Positions 37,130 to 49,501 of a stretch of 64,000 bases of DNA are shown piece after piece. Positions within the stretch are counted from its first letter, which is position 1; each line of letters starts with the position of its first letter. Position numbers and translations under genes: made by a program. Source of the DNA: Marchantia polymorpha subsp. ruderalis (taxonomy: Eukaryota; Streptophyta; Marchantiopsida; Marchantiales; Marchantiaceae). A model generated the notes under the pieces. The model was not told the origin of the DNA. It saw nothing but the letters and a program-made list of their open reading frames with translations, and searched no databases. The stretch covers positions 8,382,501-8,446,500 of the forward strand of contig AP031351.1 of the NCBI GenBank assembly GCA_037833965.1, read 5' to 3'.

Positions 37130-37960
37130 TGTAGATATACTTTTTCAACAAGGATTTTATTGTGGAACGTTCAAAGTTAAAAATTTTATTGTATTGGATC
37201 ACTTTAGAAAGATGACACACACTTTGTGCCTTGCAACGAGATTATCAAAGGTGAAAAAAATGCATGATTTTTCTTGAAAAATGTTTATAAATATCATGAA
37301 CTTCTCAACAACATCATCTTTGATTGTAGTTCGCAATTCATATCCAAGTTCTCACATGTTTTATTCAAGATATTACAGATGAAGATAAATCTATCATTGG
37401 CCCATCATTTTTAGACAAATAGAGAAACTAAACGAGTATATCAAGTGTTGAAATAGTATTTAAGGTAATCCATCAGATAATCAAGAAAAATGGAAAAGTA
37501 TGTTTTCAATTGTAGACTTTATCTACAACGAATTTTTCAAGATTCCATTCATCAAACTTTGTTCTTCACAAACTATGAATATCATACAAATTTTGACTCT
37601 TTGAATTGGAATTCGGCAAATGATCTTGCTGTGCAAAATCTTATCTCCAAAGTTTTGAAAATCCATAAAGATATGAAAGCAAAGCTTGAAGAAGCGTAAT
37701 AGCGTCAAAAGAAAAATGCATACAAATCTCAAAATGAATTTAAACATCATAATTGAAGATAAAGTTTGACTATTGCGTTGAAATCTAAAACTTTGCCGAC
37801 CTAGCAAAAAATTTGAATATCTTTGTCTTGGATTTTTTCTTGTGAGTAAACATGTTAAGAAGGTAGCATACATGTATCTGTCATCATCTATGAAAAATCA
37901 GACCGTGTTTCATGTTTTTTTCTTGAATCATATAGAGAATCGACTAGTTCAAAATGACAA
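37130..37960 (+). pseudogene. Ty3/gypsy integrase remnant
   Basis: Reading across several frameshifts and stops gives the usual C-terminal order of a plant gypsy integrase: a TKMAHF-like segment (RKMTHTL), CSSQFISKF in place of the D-x-GSQF motif, a YNEFF core strand segment, an NDLAVQNL helix with KLEEA, RPSKKFEYLCLG as in the RPSKKLDxxxLGPF motif, and VFHVFFLNHIENR as in VFHVSLLxPY. No intact frame exceeds about 70 residues, so it is long dead. Confidence 0.7.
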
Positions 37961-38999
37961 GTATTATCTCACCATCAATCGAGATGACGGACAAAGAAAT
38001 TAAAATTTTTGGAGATACTCCATTTTAGCATAAATAGAAGAACATTATAATATTTTGTATATTGACAACGCTATAAAATAATCAATCTGACTTGAAAAAC
38101 TGATGAACTAAAATGATCAAAAAATTTCATTGGTAATTTTCCACAAAGGTGAGTGACAAAGATTTTTCAATCCAACAAGTCTAGACAAACAGTACTATCA
38201 AAGAGATTTTTTGTTTTTGTGTCTTATAAAATAAATATAACAAATTGTCAAATTTGTTGCTTGAAAGAGAGTGATGTCATAAAAGTAACAATCACAAACA
38301 ATTTTAGAGTCAAAGTAACCACTGCAGTGCTTTGTGCTTGCTTGAAATAAATAATTAAATAATTAAATAAATATATATAGCTTTGAAGATTGTATTTCAT
38401 TCTTGTCAATTTTGGTTGTTGACTGCTCTTGCTTTCATGAATCATACTTTTTTTTTTAATCTACTTCAATTTTGTTTTTGTTCCAATTTGAGGTACACTC
38501 TTGATTTTGATATGTGTTTTGTCAGAGTGTTTAATTCTCGGTAATAAATGCATCATAAGTAGAATGTATGATTGAGATCTTATTTAAAGATTTGAAGAAA
38601 TATACCAAATCTAATCTATAGATTTTTCATCTTCAAAGTTGTCTTCATCTTAACTAAAAATCAAAAGAAATTTCTCTCTTAATTTGTAATGTTACATAAT
38701 AAATTCTTATGTCATATCATAAAAATTGTAATATTTGATTTTCTTTTTAATAATATTTAAAGCATATTTTTCTAGTCATTATAAGATGTTTGGATTTTTT
38801 CAAAAACACTACTTCATGATATTCCTACGGAACACAAAACATTATTTAGAATTCAACAAGATTAATTTTACTGGATAGAATTTCTTGACGATCTTATAGC
38901 ACATCGTCATCCATGTTTTAATACAAAATCTATGTTGGTGTAACCATCCTTAGTAAGTTAAAACTAAAGTAGAGGTTACTGTAAATGTTTGATATAGAT

Positions 39000-40020
39000 A
39001 ATTTAGCGTGCTCTTGGCATGGCAACTATGTCTAGTGCGCTTGGTAGTTGGAGAAAGAGTAATTCTTTTGCAAATGTTTATCAAACTTTGTATTCGAGGA
39101 AATCATGCATGCAAATAGATATTGTTCATAGAGTAGTTCTAGCATTAAAAAGTATTAACCAATAGTTTTTTACTAAATAAAGCAATCATTTGCGCCTCTC
39201 CTAAACCAACCATTTCTAATGCACAAAATTAAGTTAATTTAAATAATGCAAGCAATTGCTTAGTATAAGCATGTCTACACATTTTAAATGAGCTAGAGCT
39301 AGATAGGTTTTATATGAAGGAAAAATTTCAATAAATCAGCTATTATTTGTCTGGTTTGAATCATAGCAAACATCAATGAACCTACATCACTTAAGTGATC
39401 ACCTTCTCTTTATTAATTTATGCCATGTGTACTTTGAATATGCTATTATTAACCAAACAAACTACAATAGAATTTTTTATCATTCATACTAGGATTTGTA
39501 CAACAGTCTTATTGTACTTGTATCTCCTTGATTACTATACTTGCTTCCTACTCATTTCAATGTTGATACTTAAAAAGAAAGTTGTAGATCATCATCAAAA
39601 ATGTAATGTAGATGTAGGAAAAATCAGTTTTTAGACTACTTGAAATCCCTTCTCCATCAACACTAGACCGTCTACATACACTGCAATGTGAAGCATTTTA
39701 TCTTTACTTTACACATTCAAAATTGATATGTAGAATAAGAAAATAATACAAAGCAAAGATTTTTGAGACAGGAATACAACTTTACATAACAATTACTTGA
39801 TGCTTGCTTAAGTCCATAGAATGCTATTTTCAACAAGCACATCTTTCCACTTAAAGCAATGTAATCATGAGGTACATCCATTTGCATATTCTCTTTCAAA
39901 ACTCCGTTGAGAAAAGCAGTCTTGATTGTACTAGAATCACTAGCATCACACACCAATGTACGTGGTTCATCTCCATATGAGGCTAGGTCCACGGCCAAGA
40001 TAAAATCTTCACTAAAGCAA
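39000..40020 (-). pseudogene. Ty1/copia polyprotein remnant (reverse transcriptase and beyond)
   Basis: The minus-strand frame 39998-39717 carries copia reverse transcriptase signatures: KTAFLNGVLKENMQMDVP (VKTAFLNGxLxExIYMxQP) and FYGLKQASSNCY (SLYGLKQAPRxWY). Further along the strand, near 39300-39400, GSLMFAMIQTRQIIAD matches the GSLMYAMxxTRPDIA block. The interval between and after is broken by stops. The YVDD active site is not visible in an open frame. Confidence 0.7.
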
Positions 40021-40787
40021 GAATGTTACATCAATCTTCCATAGCTCAACTCTCCATTCTCTGCATGCGAAACTAAAGTGAAAAGTGCTCATACTAGGGT
40101 TAAGTATCTCAAACCCTAACTAGAGAACAAACCCAACTACTATTAACAAGACGCGGGTTAACCTTACATTGATATCCAATTGATATACTTCTCTAGATCA
40201 TTCTCACTCGCTAGAGCTAACAATATTGTGAAGCAGCTATACCTTACCTATGTTGATACTACTTTAAAGTCATTAATGCTTAGTATTTTGTAATATAACC
40301 CTTGCTAACAAGCAAGATTTGTGCTTGAAAATCTCTTCAAGGTTTCGTATCTTGAGGTTGAAGATCCACTTGCATCCTCCAGTACTTACTTCTTGTGGAA
40401 GATACGTCATTTCTCCATGTCTGATTCTTTTCAACAGATTTCTTCACTTACTTTATAATGTGTTTGCAATTCTTCTCGTCTATTCTATTGCTGTTTCATC
40501 ATACTCAAAAGTAAATGTAGCATCCTCCATGACAACACCATTCTGAATTGAGACATGGACGACCTTTGTAACAATCTACAATCTCTTTATTTGAAAATAA
40601 TGGTTGTTAGATCGACTAGAAAAAGCTCCATGTGCCTTCGCAGAATTACCATACTCAAATATTTTTAGGAGTCTTTTCATGCCCTACGGAAATAAAAAAA
40701 TGTTCGTAGAGCATGAAAACATCAAATCCCTTGCTTATCATCCAACTTTAACGTCAGGTGGTGGTGCCACACGAAGGGGTTCATGTC

Positions 40788-40964
40788 CAGGGGCGGAGCC
40801 AGGATTTTTCCGGTGGGGCTCCCAGCCAGGTATTTACGTATCGCCGCAGGCGTTACGTAAATATTTTTCTCGACCGCGTTTCCACAATCTGTAGCTCACA
40901 ATCTGCAGAACTTTCCTGGGCTGAAGGGGGCGTGCCCCCCTGCCCCGCCTTAGCTCCGCCCCTG
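40788..40964. mobile_element. hAT-like MITE (177 bp) with 8-bp target duplication
   Basis: Starts CAGGGGCGGAGC and ends GCTCCGCCCCTG, a perfect 12-bp inverted terminal repeat. Directly flanked by TTCATGTC on both sides (40780-40787 and 40965-40972), an 8-bp duplication as made by hAT transposases. There is no coding capacity. The GC-rich body stands out from its AT-rich surroundings. Confidence 0.88.
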
Positions 40965-40972
40965 TTCATGTC

Positions 40973-42604
40973 TGCGATATCATCCATAAAGAGGAGCAGT
41001 GCAGGTTTTCTCGTTCGACGCTGTCGAACATCCAAAGACGAAACTTTAAAAAGCTCTGATGTGTGGATCTTGCCCGAATCATGAACGTGACAGATTGATT
41101 GGATGCGTAACATCATTGCCCGGGCTGGTCGACTCATCTGGCAGGCTCATCGATGCCCGCCCGAGTGTCGTGTATGCTCACGGGTCGACTGGGACTGGAA
41201 ACCGGAAATTAAAACGGCCTTCTTCCAGATTCATCAGTCGTGGATTCTCATCTGTGTCTACGTGTACACCATCCGCTGGCCAGATCAGATCAAACATCAG
41301 CCAGGTCAGATCCAGCTGGCGTGATTTCAACTTCCACTGTGTACTGTGTTCCTAGCACCCCATCATATGCGGGTGGTAACCTTCCTTTACACTTGCTGGA
41401 CCCATTCTTTCTTAGAAATCCACACAATGTTTTACGCATGTCGTTGCTCTGCGATACCACTTAGTCCCAGTTTGATAATTTGATATATTTGGGATGATCA
41501 TCATTACATAAAAAGAAATTAAAAGTCTTATAGAAGAGGCATCTCTCGTGGGAATCAAGGTATGGAGTTGGCGATGTAACCGCATCCACTTGTCCACGAT
41601 GTAGCCGCATCCACATCCACCATCCAAAACCGAATGAAAAGATGGGAGGGAGGGAGAGCTAAACTCGCTATTGACAAATACCAAACAATGTCTTGAACAC
41701 AAGTCTTCGATGTCTCCTAATGCGAATGTTCAGGAGGAAGGGGTGAATACCTCGAGGTCTAGAACAAGTGTCACCAATCCAATGCATCTTTCTCTCGATG
41801 ACAAAAGCGGAGGTTTCAGTCGTATACGTTGTATCTAATATATGATACACGATGAATGGGAACAAGATTCAATGTTTGTTAAATAATTACTATTTTATTT
41901 ATCGTATCATACAACGTATCAGACTCTAGCAAAACTATCTCATGCAAGTGGAATAAAGATACAAAGTTCATGCGGATTTTTGCCTCAATAATGATCTCCC
42001 AACTTCCTCTAGCGTGACGTTTAGAACAACATGTGTCGTGTAGCATGCCAAGTGTATTTTCCACATATGTATATATTTATATATAGAGAAAATATATAGA
42101 CGTCTACGTATATAGAGGTCACCCCACATAGTCCTTGGGGATGTGAGGGTGTGCCATCTCCCTCCACACGGCAGGCAGGCAGGACCACCCTCTCCAGCAA
42201 TGTCATAAGTTAATCTCCAATGTCATTTTTTATACTGACCCTAAAGCTTAGGGTCAATATTAAACGTGCCTAAACCCTTGGCGGTTGCTAAATGAACCCC
42301 GAACCCTACCTCTAGCCTAACGAATGGAGCTCGGGTTAACAGAAAGAGAGGTTCCAAATGCGGAACAGAGTGAGAGCGGTCTTTCAGTCCAGCACAGGAT
42401 CAAAGAGAGGTTCCAAATGCGTAACAGAGTGAGAGCGGTCTTCCAGTCCAGCACAGGATCAAAGATTCGGGTCGTGCACGTGATCACAAGCCGTCGAAGA
42501 TTTTCAAACTAGACAAACGCACACGTTGGCCCAACACCGGACTGCCGTCACATTTACCGTTCGCCGGTGTGCGTTATAGAGAGGCGCGTGGCGCGTCTCC
42601 TAGA
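40973..42604. other. Probable retroelement-derived and low-complexity intergenic DNA
   Basis: A minus-strand stretch at 41443-41460 reads GTGGTATCGCAGAGC, similar to the primer binding site for initiator Met-tRNA used by copia elements but with two extra bases, so it may mark the 5' end of the copia element whose polymerase lies at 39-40 kb. No gene is supported. Frames at 40853-41865 on both strands overlap and lack family features. Confidence 0.35.
42346..42463. repeat. Two-copy tandem repeat, 59-bp period
   Basis: Two adjacent 59-bp copies, each starting GAGAGGTTCCAAATGCG and ending CACAGGATCAAA, differing at two positions (CGGAAC/CGTAAC and CTTTCAG/CTTCCAG). Confidence 0.9.
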
Positions 42605-43310
42605 CGTGCCGCGTCTTCACGCCAGATACTTGTCGAGCTTGAGCTGGATCGAGTTCTTTCGGTGCCGTGCCCGGCCCGAGCCCGAGGCGACGATGCTCCG
42701 CCACTGAAGAAATGCCACTGAGCGTGAAATCGACGGAATTTGATTTGCACTGCGGCGATTTGTGGTCAGAGATATCTGCTCCAGAGACTGACTCCGAGAG
42801 CGAACACTCTCGCTCGTTTGTAGTCTCGGATTGCCTTCTTGATCGATCGATTGATTCTCGATAACTTTCATTCCCTTTGTGACACCTTGTGCATTCTTGC
42901 ACCTCCTTGTGCTTTTCGATCTCACCTTTAATTTGACTTCTTGGCCTCTCTCCCTCTTTTTTTTTTTTCTCTCTCCAGATGATTTCTCTTATCCTAACAT
43001 CAGTGTGGATCAGTGGAGTGGAGTGGAGTGGACTTCAGATTTAGTTTCAGTCTTCCCTGATCCTCACATCCGGCCTCTCATTTAAAGGCCTTTACACTTC
43101 TCTTGACTTTTTTTTTTTGGAAACAGGATTTCAGTACTACGTGGCCTTGGCCGTGGTCAATGTTACACCCAGCGACGGTGCTCTTTTCCACTGAGAAGCC
43201 TCTGCCTTCCGATGCAGATGCGACTACACATGTCATTTTCTGGGAGTCGTTTTGACCACATCTGGCGCATAGTAATTCCAGGCGTTCTGGACTTTGAAGC
43301 GGTTCTTCTG
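42605..43310 (-). CDS. Possible uncharacterised gene with two CxxC motifs (tentative)
   Basis: Two minus-strand open stretches look exon-like. About 43310-43145 follows a good acceptor (CAATCTTCAG) and reads SEEPLQSPERLELLCARCGQ, ending before a GTAGTA donor. About 42900-42605 reads VQECTRCHKGNESYRESIDR and then a Ser-rich stretch to a stop. Each contains a C-x2-C pair (CARC, CTRC) that could form a zinc site if spliced together. The junction and the start were not established, and no family is recognised. It could also be leader sequence of an opposite-strand transcript. Confidence 0.25.
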
Positions 43311-43325
43311 AATCTGAAGATTGCA

Positions 43326-45058
43326 AAGTTGTTATGGTTTCGAGAATTTTAGACGATATAAATCATCAGATAGAATCCGGTGGATGTTTCAGGCGATGAT
43401 ATTACTTAAAATCCAGTGCTTGACAGTCCCGATCAGAAGCAGCGACAAGTGATTACAACTGGTGACACATTGAGGTCTGCCACGAATCTCATAGACTCAC
43501 TAGTAAGCCATAGAAGAACCAAATTACTTCTGGCACTCGCCCAGTGACGAGCTTGTGAATTAACAAACACGCATGATCTTCACTTTCCAGGTGTATGAAG
43601 AAGGTGTCACCGACACCTTCTGCATGCTTGAAAGCGAAACCTACGGCACTAATCAGCTCTAGTACTCAGAAATAATAGCGCGAGAGTGAGAGTGAGAGAG
43701 AGTCTCCTTGGGAGTTTTGACCAGCAGAGGACTGCGTAATGGTATTAGTAGGACGCAATCGGTGAATCCCGGAAGTTGACAAAAAGCGTCAACACGGCAA
43801 CGAAGATTCGGTGACGTTATCTTAGACCTCATCCGTGTCAAAGTTCTCCCAAACCTTAGAATGAAGAGAGGAAGGAAACAAGGTATAACATAGGAGCGAT
43901 GACCTGCTCCAACGACAAAGTATCAGGTTAACTCCAAGTGATCGAATACTCCAATCATGCAAGTAAGGGGACTAATTTTAGCGAGAGCCCCCACGGGCAG
44001 GGAAAAAGATTCTGCCATATCACGGCTCTGCCGTAGCCCCAGAAACATGCAACCAAGCGGATGCTTGACTTCTCACCGGCAATCCCAAGCCCAAGGGACC
44101 CGAACCAGAGCCAAAGACGCGAGACGCTGCGTTACAGGAATCTCGACATGTGAAGTGTTCGGCGTCTGAGCCAGTAACAAGGGATACGCAGAATCGGAGA
44201 ATCGAAGACGCCAGTTATCCTCTGCATCGGGGGAGAACGAAAGCAGGACTAGGAGGTGGTCCTGCGTCTTATAGTTGCGTGAAGCGCAGGGTTGCGTGAC
44301 GGCCGGCGTCCGTGATTGAATTCTAGTCAACCACGCCTCTGCTCCGCTCCCTTCTTTTCTCGTCTGTACAGAACGGGAGGTCTTAACGCTAAGCCCGCAT
44401 TTCCATGTTTGCTCATTAATCCATTTGGGGTCGAGAGCAGCCCCGGTGGGGCCAGCCCAGGTGAAGAGCTCATGGCCAGTTGCTGTGGAGTGCAAGAAAT
44501 GCACTTTCTCAACCAACCGCAACTTTTAAGTGCACTGAACGTCAAACTGCCTCGCTCCCGAATCGGCGGAACGGTCGAGCCTGAAACTGCCCCACCCCGG
44601 TGCCCCTGCCCCGCTCTGCCGCTCTCTTTTCGCTCGACTCTTGATTACCGATCGATTATTATCGCATCAGGATGTTATTGTTCATGTATTCACCGATACG
44701 CACGTTGCTACTGAATCTGTCTCTCTCCCCTTTTCGTATTTATAGTTAAAGCAGTTCATCGTGGGCTTCTTTTCTTTTCGTTGTTTATTCTCTTCCCAAC
44801 TCCATTCATCCCTCCCTCCCTCCCTTCCTCCCTGGCGGATTGCTGGCAGTTGGATCTACCCGAGACCTGCTCCCTCCGCCTCACTGTATATACGATTTCA
44901 TCACTTGTGCATCCATTCGTTCGCTCGTTCGTTCATTCTTCGTTAGTTCGTTCCCGATGAACTAACCTCGTTTGAACGAGGCTGTAAAGATTCTATTGAA
45001 GTTTGAACAATAATTGTTAATAAATCCGGTACAGTGTAGAAGTGTACAGAGTAGAAGA
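43326..45058 (+). promoter_or_regulatory. Intergenic region and STAY-GREEN promoter/5' leader
   Basis: No additional gene is supported. The 149-codon minus-strand frame at 44073-44522 is uninterrupted but has no recognisable features. A TATA-like TATTTATAG lies at 44737-44745. The following 300 bp to the STAY-GREEN ATG include a CT-rich tract (44807-44834), common in plant 5' leaders, and a short perfect hairpin near 44957-44984 (CTCGTTTGAACGAG). TATA assignment is inference. Confidence 0.35.
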
Positions 45059-47554
45059 ATGGCGGCAGTCTCTTTGTGTCAGCCTCATGGGCTCGTGTCT
45101 GCACTTCCTGTGAAGAAATCATCCAGATGGCGCGGGTTCAGATCCAGAGAAATATGGGAAAGGTCTCAGAGCGGAGGTCCCATCAACTCTTGCACCGACA
45201 TCATCAGCTCAGCTTGCGTCGCCAGCCCCGCCAATTTCAAGCAAGCAGCCACGAGACGAGCTCGAAACGCCTCCTTGTGCAAAAGTTCTCACTCGGCTGG
45301 AAACGCTCTTTCCTCTGGTTTTTGGTCCTCGGACGACGTCATTAGGAGATTGCGCCGGAGTAAGAGTGTTGGAAGTTTACACTCCAGCTCGTTGACCTGC
45401 TATCCTCAAGTGGTACGTCTCCGTCTCTCTCTCTCTGCAGACAGCTTGGATTCTGAATGTGTTTAGAAATTGGGGGATCCCATTGCCATGCTATCAAATC
45501 CATTACGGACGTTGACGAGTGATATATCCCTCGTTATAGCATGGAGGGTAATAACGTCCTTCGTATCATGTCACAAGTTGCATATCACACGATTTAAAAA
45601 TTGGCACCTGCACAAACGGATTGATGCACAAGTATTCAACGAAAGAGAGACTCTCTGACAGGGAGTTCGTCGACGGAATCTACCACTGAATTGAGTAGAA
45701 GCTTTCGTCCGAGTACAGTTGATTTGGACAGCTGTTTGCATCCAAGTGTACGCCTCTTTTCTCAGCAGAAAGCTCCGAAATCAAGATAACCTTCTCTAAT
45801 GCCTACTCCTTTCTCCACGATGCCTTGTGTTCCATTCCGTGGTACACAAGCAAGACAACGTTGCATGATGTTGAGAACCTAGAGGCAAGCATGTGGTCAC
45901 AAAGCTTCTCTACCAAGCAGACCCGTCTAAATAGCACATACTCGAATACCAGAAAACAACGAGAGGAACATTGATGCATGCGATTTTCTCGCTCTTGGAG
46001 ATAAAATTGATCTTTTGAGAAGACGCACGAGCCTAATCTAGTTCTGGACTTCGTGAGAAAATTCGAAAGGCATAATTTTTTCTGACGAATTCGAGAGAAG
46101 AATCGATGCCTTTCGACTTTTCTCTTGTTATCGTCATGTATTTGGACAGGACAGCTTGTCAAATCTTGGTCTATCCATGATTTCATGATCTGATGGAACA
46201 ATTTTAATCTCATGCAGGAGGCTAGGTTATTTGGCCCAGCTATATTTCAGGCAGCCAAGCTGCGCGTGTTGACATTGGGAAGAGAAAGCAAGAAAGGTCC
46301 TTCTGAGGTGGTCGAGCCTCCTCGTGTATATACCGTGACACATAGTGATCTTACTGCTCATTTGACCTTGGCCATAGCCCGTGAGATCAACAAAACTCAG
46401 GTACAAATGGAAGTTTATTACAAAATGAATTGTCTAGTGTTCCATGTTTTGAGATTTGGCACATGTTACCAGTTTAGATAGTCTATTTCAGATCAGTTGA
46501 AGTGAGAAATAAATTATAGAAGTTTCTATTTACCTCTTTGGTTTTGTTAAATTGGGAGATCAGCTCTGATTTTCTGGCCTGCGTTGTCTGATTTTTCTGC
46601 AGTTTATGGGTTGGTACAGTCAGTTACAACGAGATGAGGTGTTAGCAGAGTGGAGAAAAACCAAAGGTGTCCTATCACTGCACGTCCATTGCCACATAAG
46701 TGGCGGCAACTGGCTTCACTACTTTATAGCCAAGCTCCGATTTTTCATTTTTCAGAAGGAACTGCCCATGGTACGGATTAGAAACTCCAGTTCTATCATT
46801 GACAAGGAAATTGTTGTGTTCCAACTTCTTCATATTATATGTTCGTGGGACTCTATAGTTTGTCATATCTACAAAAATCAATTGAAAGATGGTTATGTCG
46901 GGATTTTTAGTTCTGTACGCCACTATACAGGAACTCTCGCCATCTATCAGAGATTGGTAGAATTATAGCTTCCTGGCAAACCCAAGAAATTTTGAATCAT
47001 CCTGTGATCTGGTAGTTTCTGGGGTTTGTTGCACACCCGCAGATTCAATTGTTCAGTAACGCGAGCTGCTCTATTTCCGAATGAATGTTGCAGGTACTCG
47101 AAGCCATCTTACATGGAGACACTGAATTATTCAAGAAGCACCCAGAGCTACAAACTGCACCTGTGTATGTGTATTTTCATTCGAATGTAGAGGAGTACAA
47201 TCGCTTGGAATATTGGGGACCTCTAGTTGAAGCTACTAAGGTAACACATTCTTTCTCTCACAGTAATCAACTGGATGCAAAGAGAATTTTTTTCGAACTT
47301 CTTTTTGTATTTCTTCTCATACTCCAAACCTTTAATTCTACCATTTTTCTATGTCTTCTTACCTGCAGAGACCACCGCAGATGGGCAACACCCGAAAAGC
47401 TCTTGACGACTTAAGGGAACAGCTTTTGGCAGATGGAACGTGTGTGGATCCATGTGAATGTTGTTCTCGTCATGAGACGGTTATGCCTATCCCAGACTCT
47501 CTGCGAAGATATTTTGGTTTTAAAGACACTCAAAAACAGGAGCAACAACTATAA
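45059..47554 (+). CDS. SGR: STAY-GREEN-type magnesium dechelatase
   Basis: Five exons: 45059-45412, 46218-46400, 46603-46770, 47094-47240, 47369-47554 (1038 nt, 345 aa). All introns are phase 0 and GT-AG. STAY-GREEN removes Mg from chlorophyll a to give pheophytin a, the committed step of chlorophyll breakdown in plastids, and destabilises photosystem II. Exon 1 encodes an Arg/Ser-rich transit peptide of up to about 118 residues. The core domain follows: ARLFGPAIFQAAKLRVLTLG, VYTVTHSDLTAHLTLAI, GWYSQLQRDEVLAEW, SLHVHCHISGGNWLHYF, KELPMVLEAILHGD and EYWGPLVEATK. The C-terminal Cys-rich motif is present (CVDPCECCSRHETVMPIP, residues 309-326), a feature of SGR but absent from SGR-like proteins of flowering plants. 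The start codon is the first ATG that fits a transit peptide; an upstream in-frame ATG exists at 45014. Confidence 0.93.
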
Positions 47555-49139
47555 CACCGACCTCCAATGCAACTTCCTTCAATTCTGAGGCCGAGCTTAT
47601 GTATATGGTAAGAGTAGTTGTCCCATTAATTTTTAGAATGGACGATTATTTCAGCACCTCGGGAAGGTCATAAATCTGACGACTTATCATCCTTGAATTC
47701 CGTCAAAAGATCTTCACAAGCGTAGATATGCACTAACCAACTCTGCTCCCATTCTTTCACCAATGATCCACAAGGTTTTGTATAGTCCCGGGACGGTTAT
47801 GTGGACCGATTGACGATAGATGATGACGAAAGTAGCCGTAGGTCTTCGAAATGACATATATCGAATTCTTGTTGTGACCAGATTAGTGAAGTAAGATACA
47901 GAAGTTACATATATATGCTACAATTGGTTATTGTCAATGATTAAGGGGATTGGTACGGGCTGGAACCTACAGAGTCACGTAGGTGTAATTCGACCCTTGT
48001 ACACATATAACGTTCATACGTAGAACTTGTACAGATTGTTACAGCCAAGTGGCTGATCGTAAATGTAAATCATGTAGATTTGTACAGAAATCGAGTTGTT
48101 ATACTGATTGTAAACTCGTAACACCGCTAAGCCGTCTCTCAAGACATGGGTAAAATTTTTGTTACATGTACTATAGATCTGGTGTTGATTATCTATCCTC
48201 TGGAAGCGTTTGACACGAAGATTATCACGACTAATTTGGCCTTGAGCTGCTTACGAGATACATACAGTCCATCATTCCTACGTATATTCTTCAATGTGTA
48301 TTTGAAACAGGTGATCGGCTATTTGACCGCGGCACAGAACTGCCTTCCTGCTGGGTTTATTTTTATCGTTTGATATCATTGGAAACTATGTTACTTGCCT
48401 GTTTAACAATATGTATTACATACATATGTTATTGCCTGTTTAACGGATGAGCATTACATACGTGTTCATCATTCGCTTGTACATTACTTGTATGGATATA
48501 TGAAGAAATATAGAACTATTTAAAGAAATATGTAACTCCGCACTACCCAGGTGTGGAAGCAAAAGACAACGTCAACTTGATATCTCGTTTAGTACCGTGG
48601 CATGTGCCAAGCCCTTGTCAAACACACCATATCGATGTTGTAACTCTCATATCTCACGCTAACACTAATCAATCGAAATATTTGATTATATGATTATGAA
48701 AGAATTTCTAACGACTTCCGTTGGAACTTTTGCCTCGTAGTTTGTGAATATTCATGTTTGATGATCTCTCCTCAACTGTTCTCAACTCCACTATCACCGA
48801 AGTCAAGTAAAGAGAAAGAATCATCATCGTCGAAACTATGTAAAAGAAGTTTATGGTGAAAATTGATTTGGTTTCCGTGACTCAATGCCCTCTCAATGTT
48901 AATGCTGAAATTTCTTATCATCTGCTGAAATTATCCACTCCAAGCCTTCAACAGAGAAATAATGTAAATTATATAGGGATGGCTACGTGAAGTTGTGTAA
49001 TCCCCCTTAAACACACCATGAATAAAATTGATTCATGAAATCATTCAACTTCGTGAAAAGTTAAGTTCGGACAGCATCTAAAATGCCTTAGTAATTAATA
49101 CGTATTATGGGCGTTCTATAACAAGGGTGAGACTTCAAC
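47555..49139. other. STAY-GREEN 3' flank and intergenic DNA
   Basis: Probably contains the 3' UTR in its first few hundred bases. No gene supported; the frame at 48146-48373 has no family features. Confidence 0.5.
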
Positions 49140-49501
49140 TCAACTTGGACATTTTCTAACACCAAACTTTCTTTCTTGCTTGTTAACAATAGACGTTTTC
49201 TGCACTTTACCATTGGAGGAGACTCGATATCCTACATAATGTAAAGAATAAGACCACAGACGGGCCATGTCGTCCGGTATAAGGTACTTCAATCTGTTTC
49301 TCTTTGTAACTGATTGTGTTTGCAAGCATTGATTCCTGAGAGCACAAAGTGGTTGATATGAGTACGAAGCTTGCTATTGTCAAGATTCTTGATGAGGGAC
49401 AGAGCATTGAGGCTGTCGCTAAATAAGTTCAGCATTTCGAAAGTGACAGTCCAGGCTGCTAATGAGAGGAGATACTCGATACTCAAACAAGCAGAAAGCA
49501 A
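49140..49501 (-). pseudogene. Ty1/copia RNase H/C-terminal fragment
   Basis: Minus-strand SDSLNALSLIKNLDNSKLRT resembles the copia DSQSALSLIKNxxxHxRTKHID block, and in a shifted frame LKYLIPDDMARLW resembles ELKYVPTDDMVADxLTK. A one-base shift near 49310 separates the two. This is an isolated fragment with no LTR recognised. Confidence 0.55.

Noticed and set aside
44073..44522. 149-codon minus-strand frame upstream of STAY-GREEN
   Set aside because: No domain, no splice context, lies in a probable promoter region, and an overlapping plus-strand frame is equally open.
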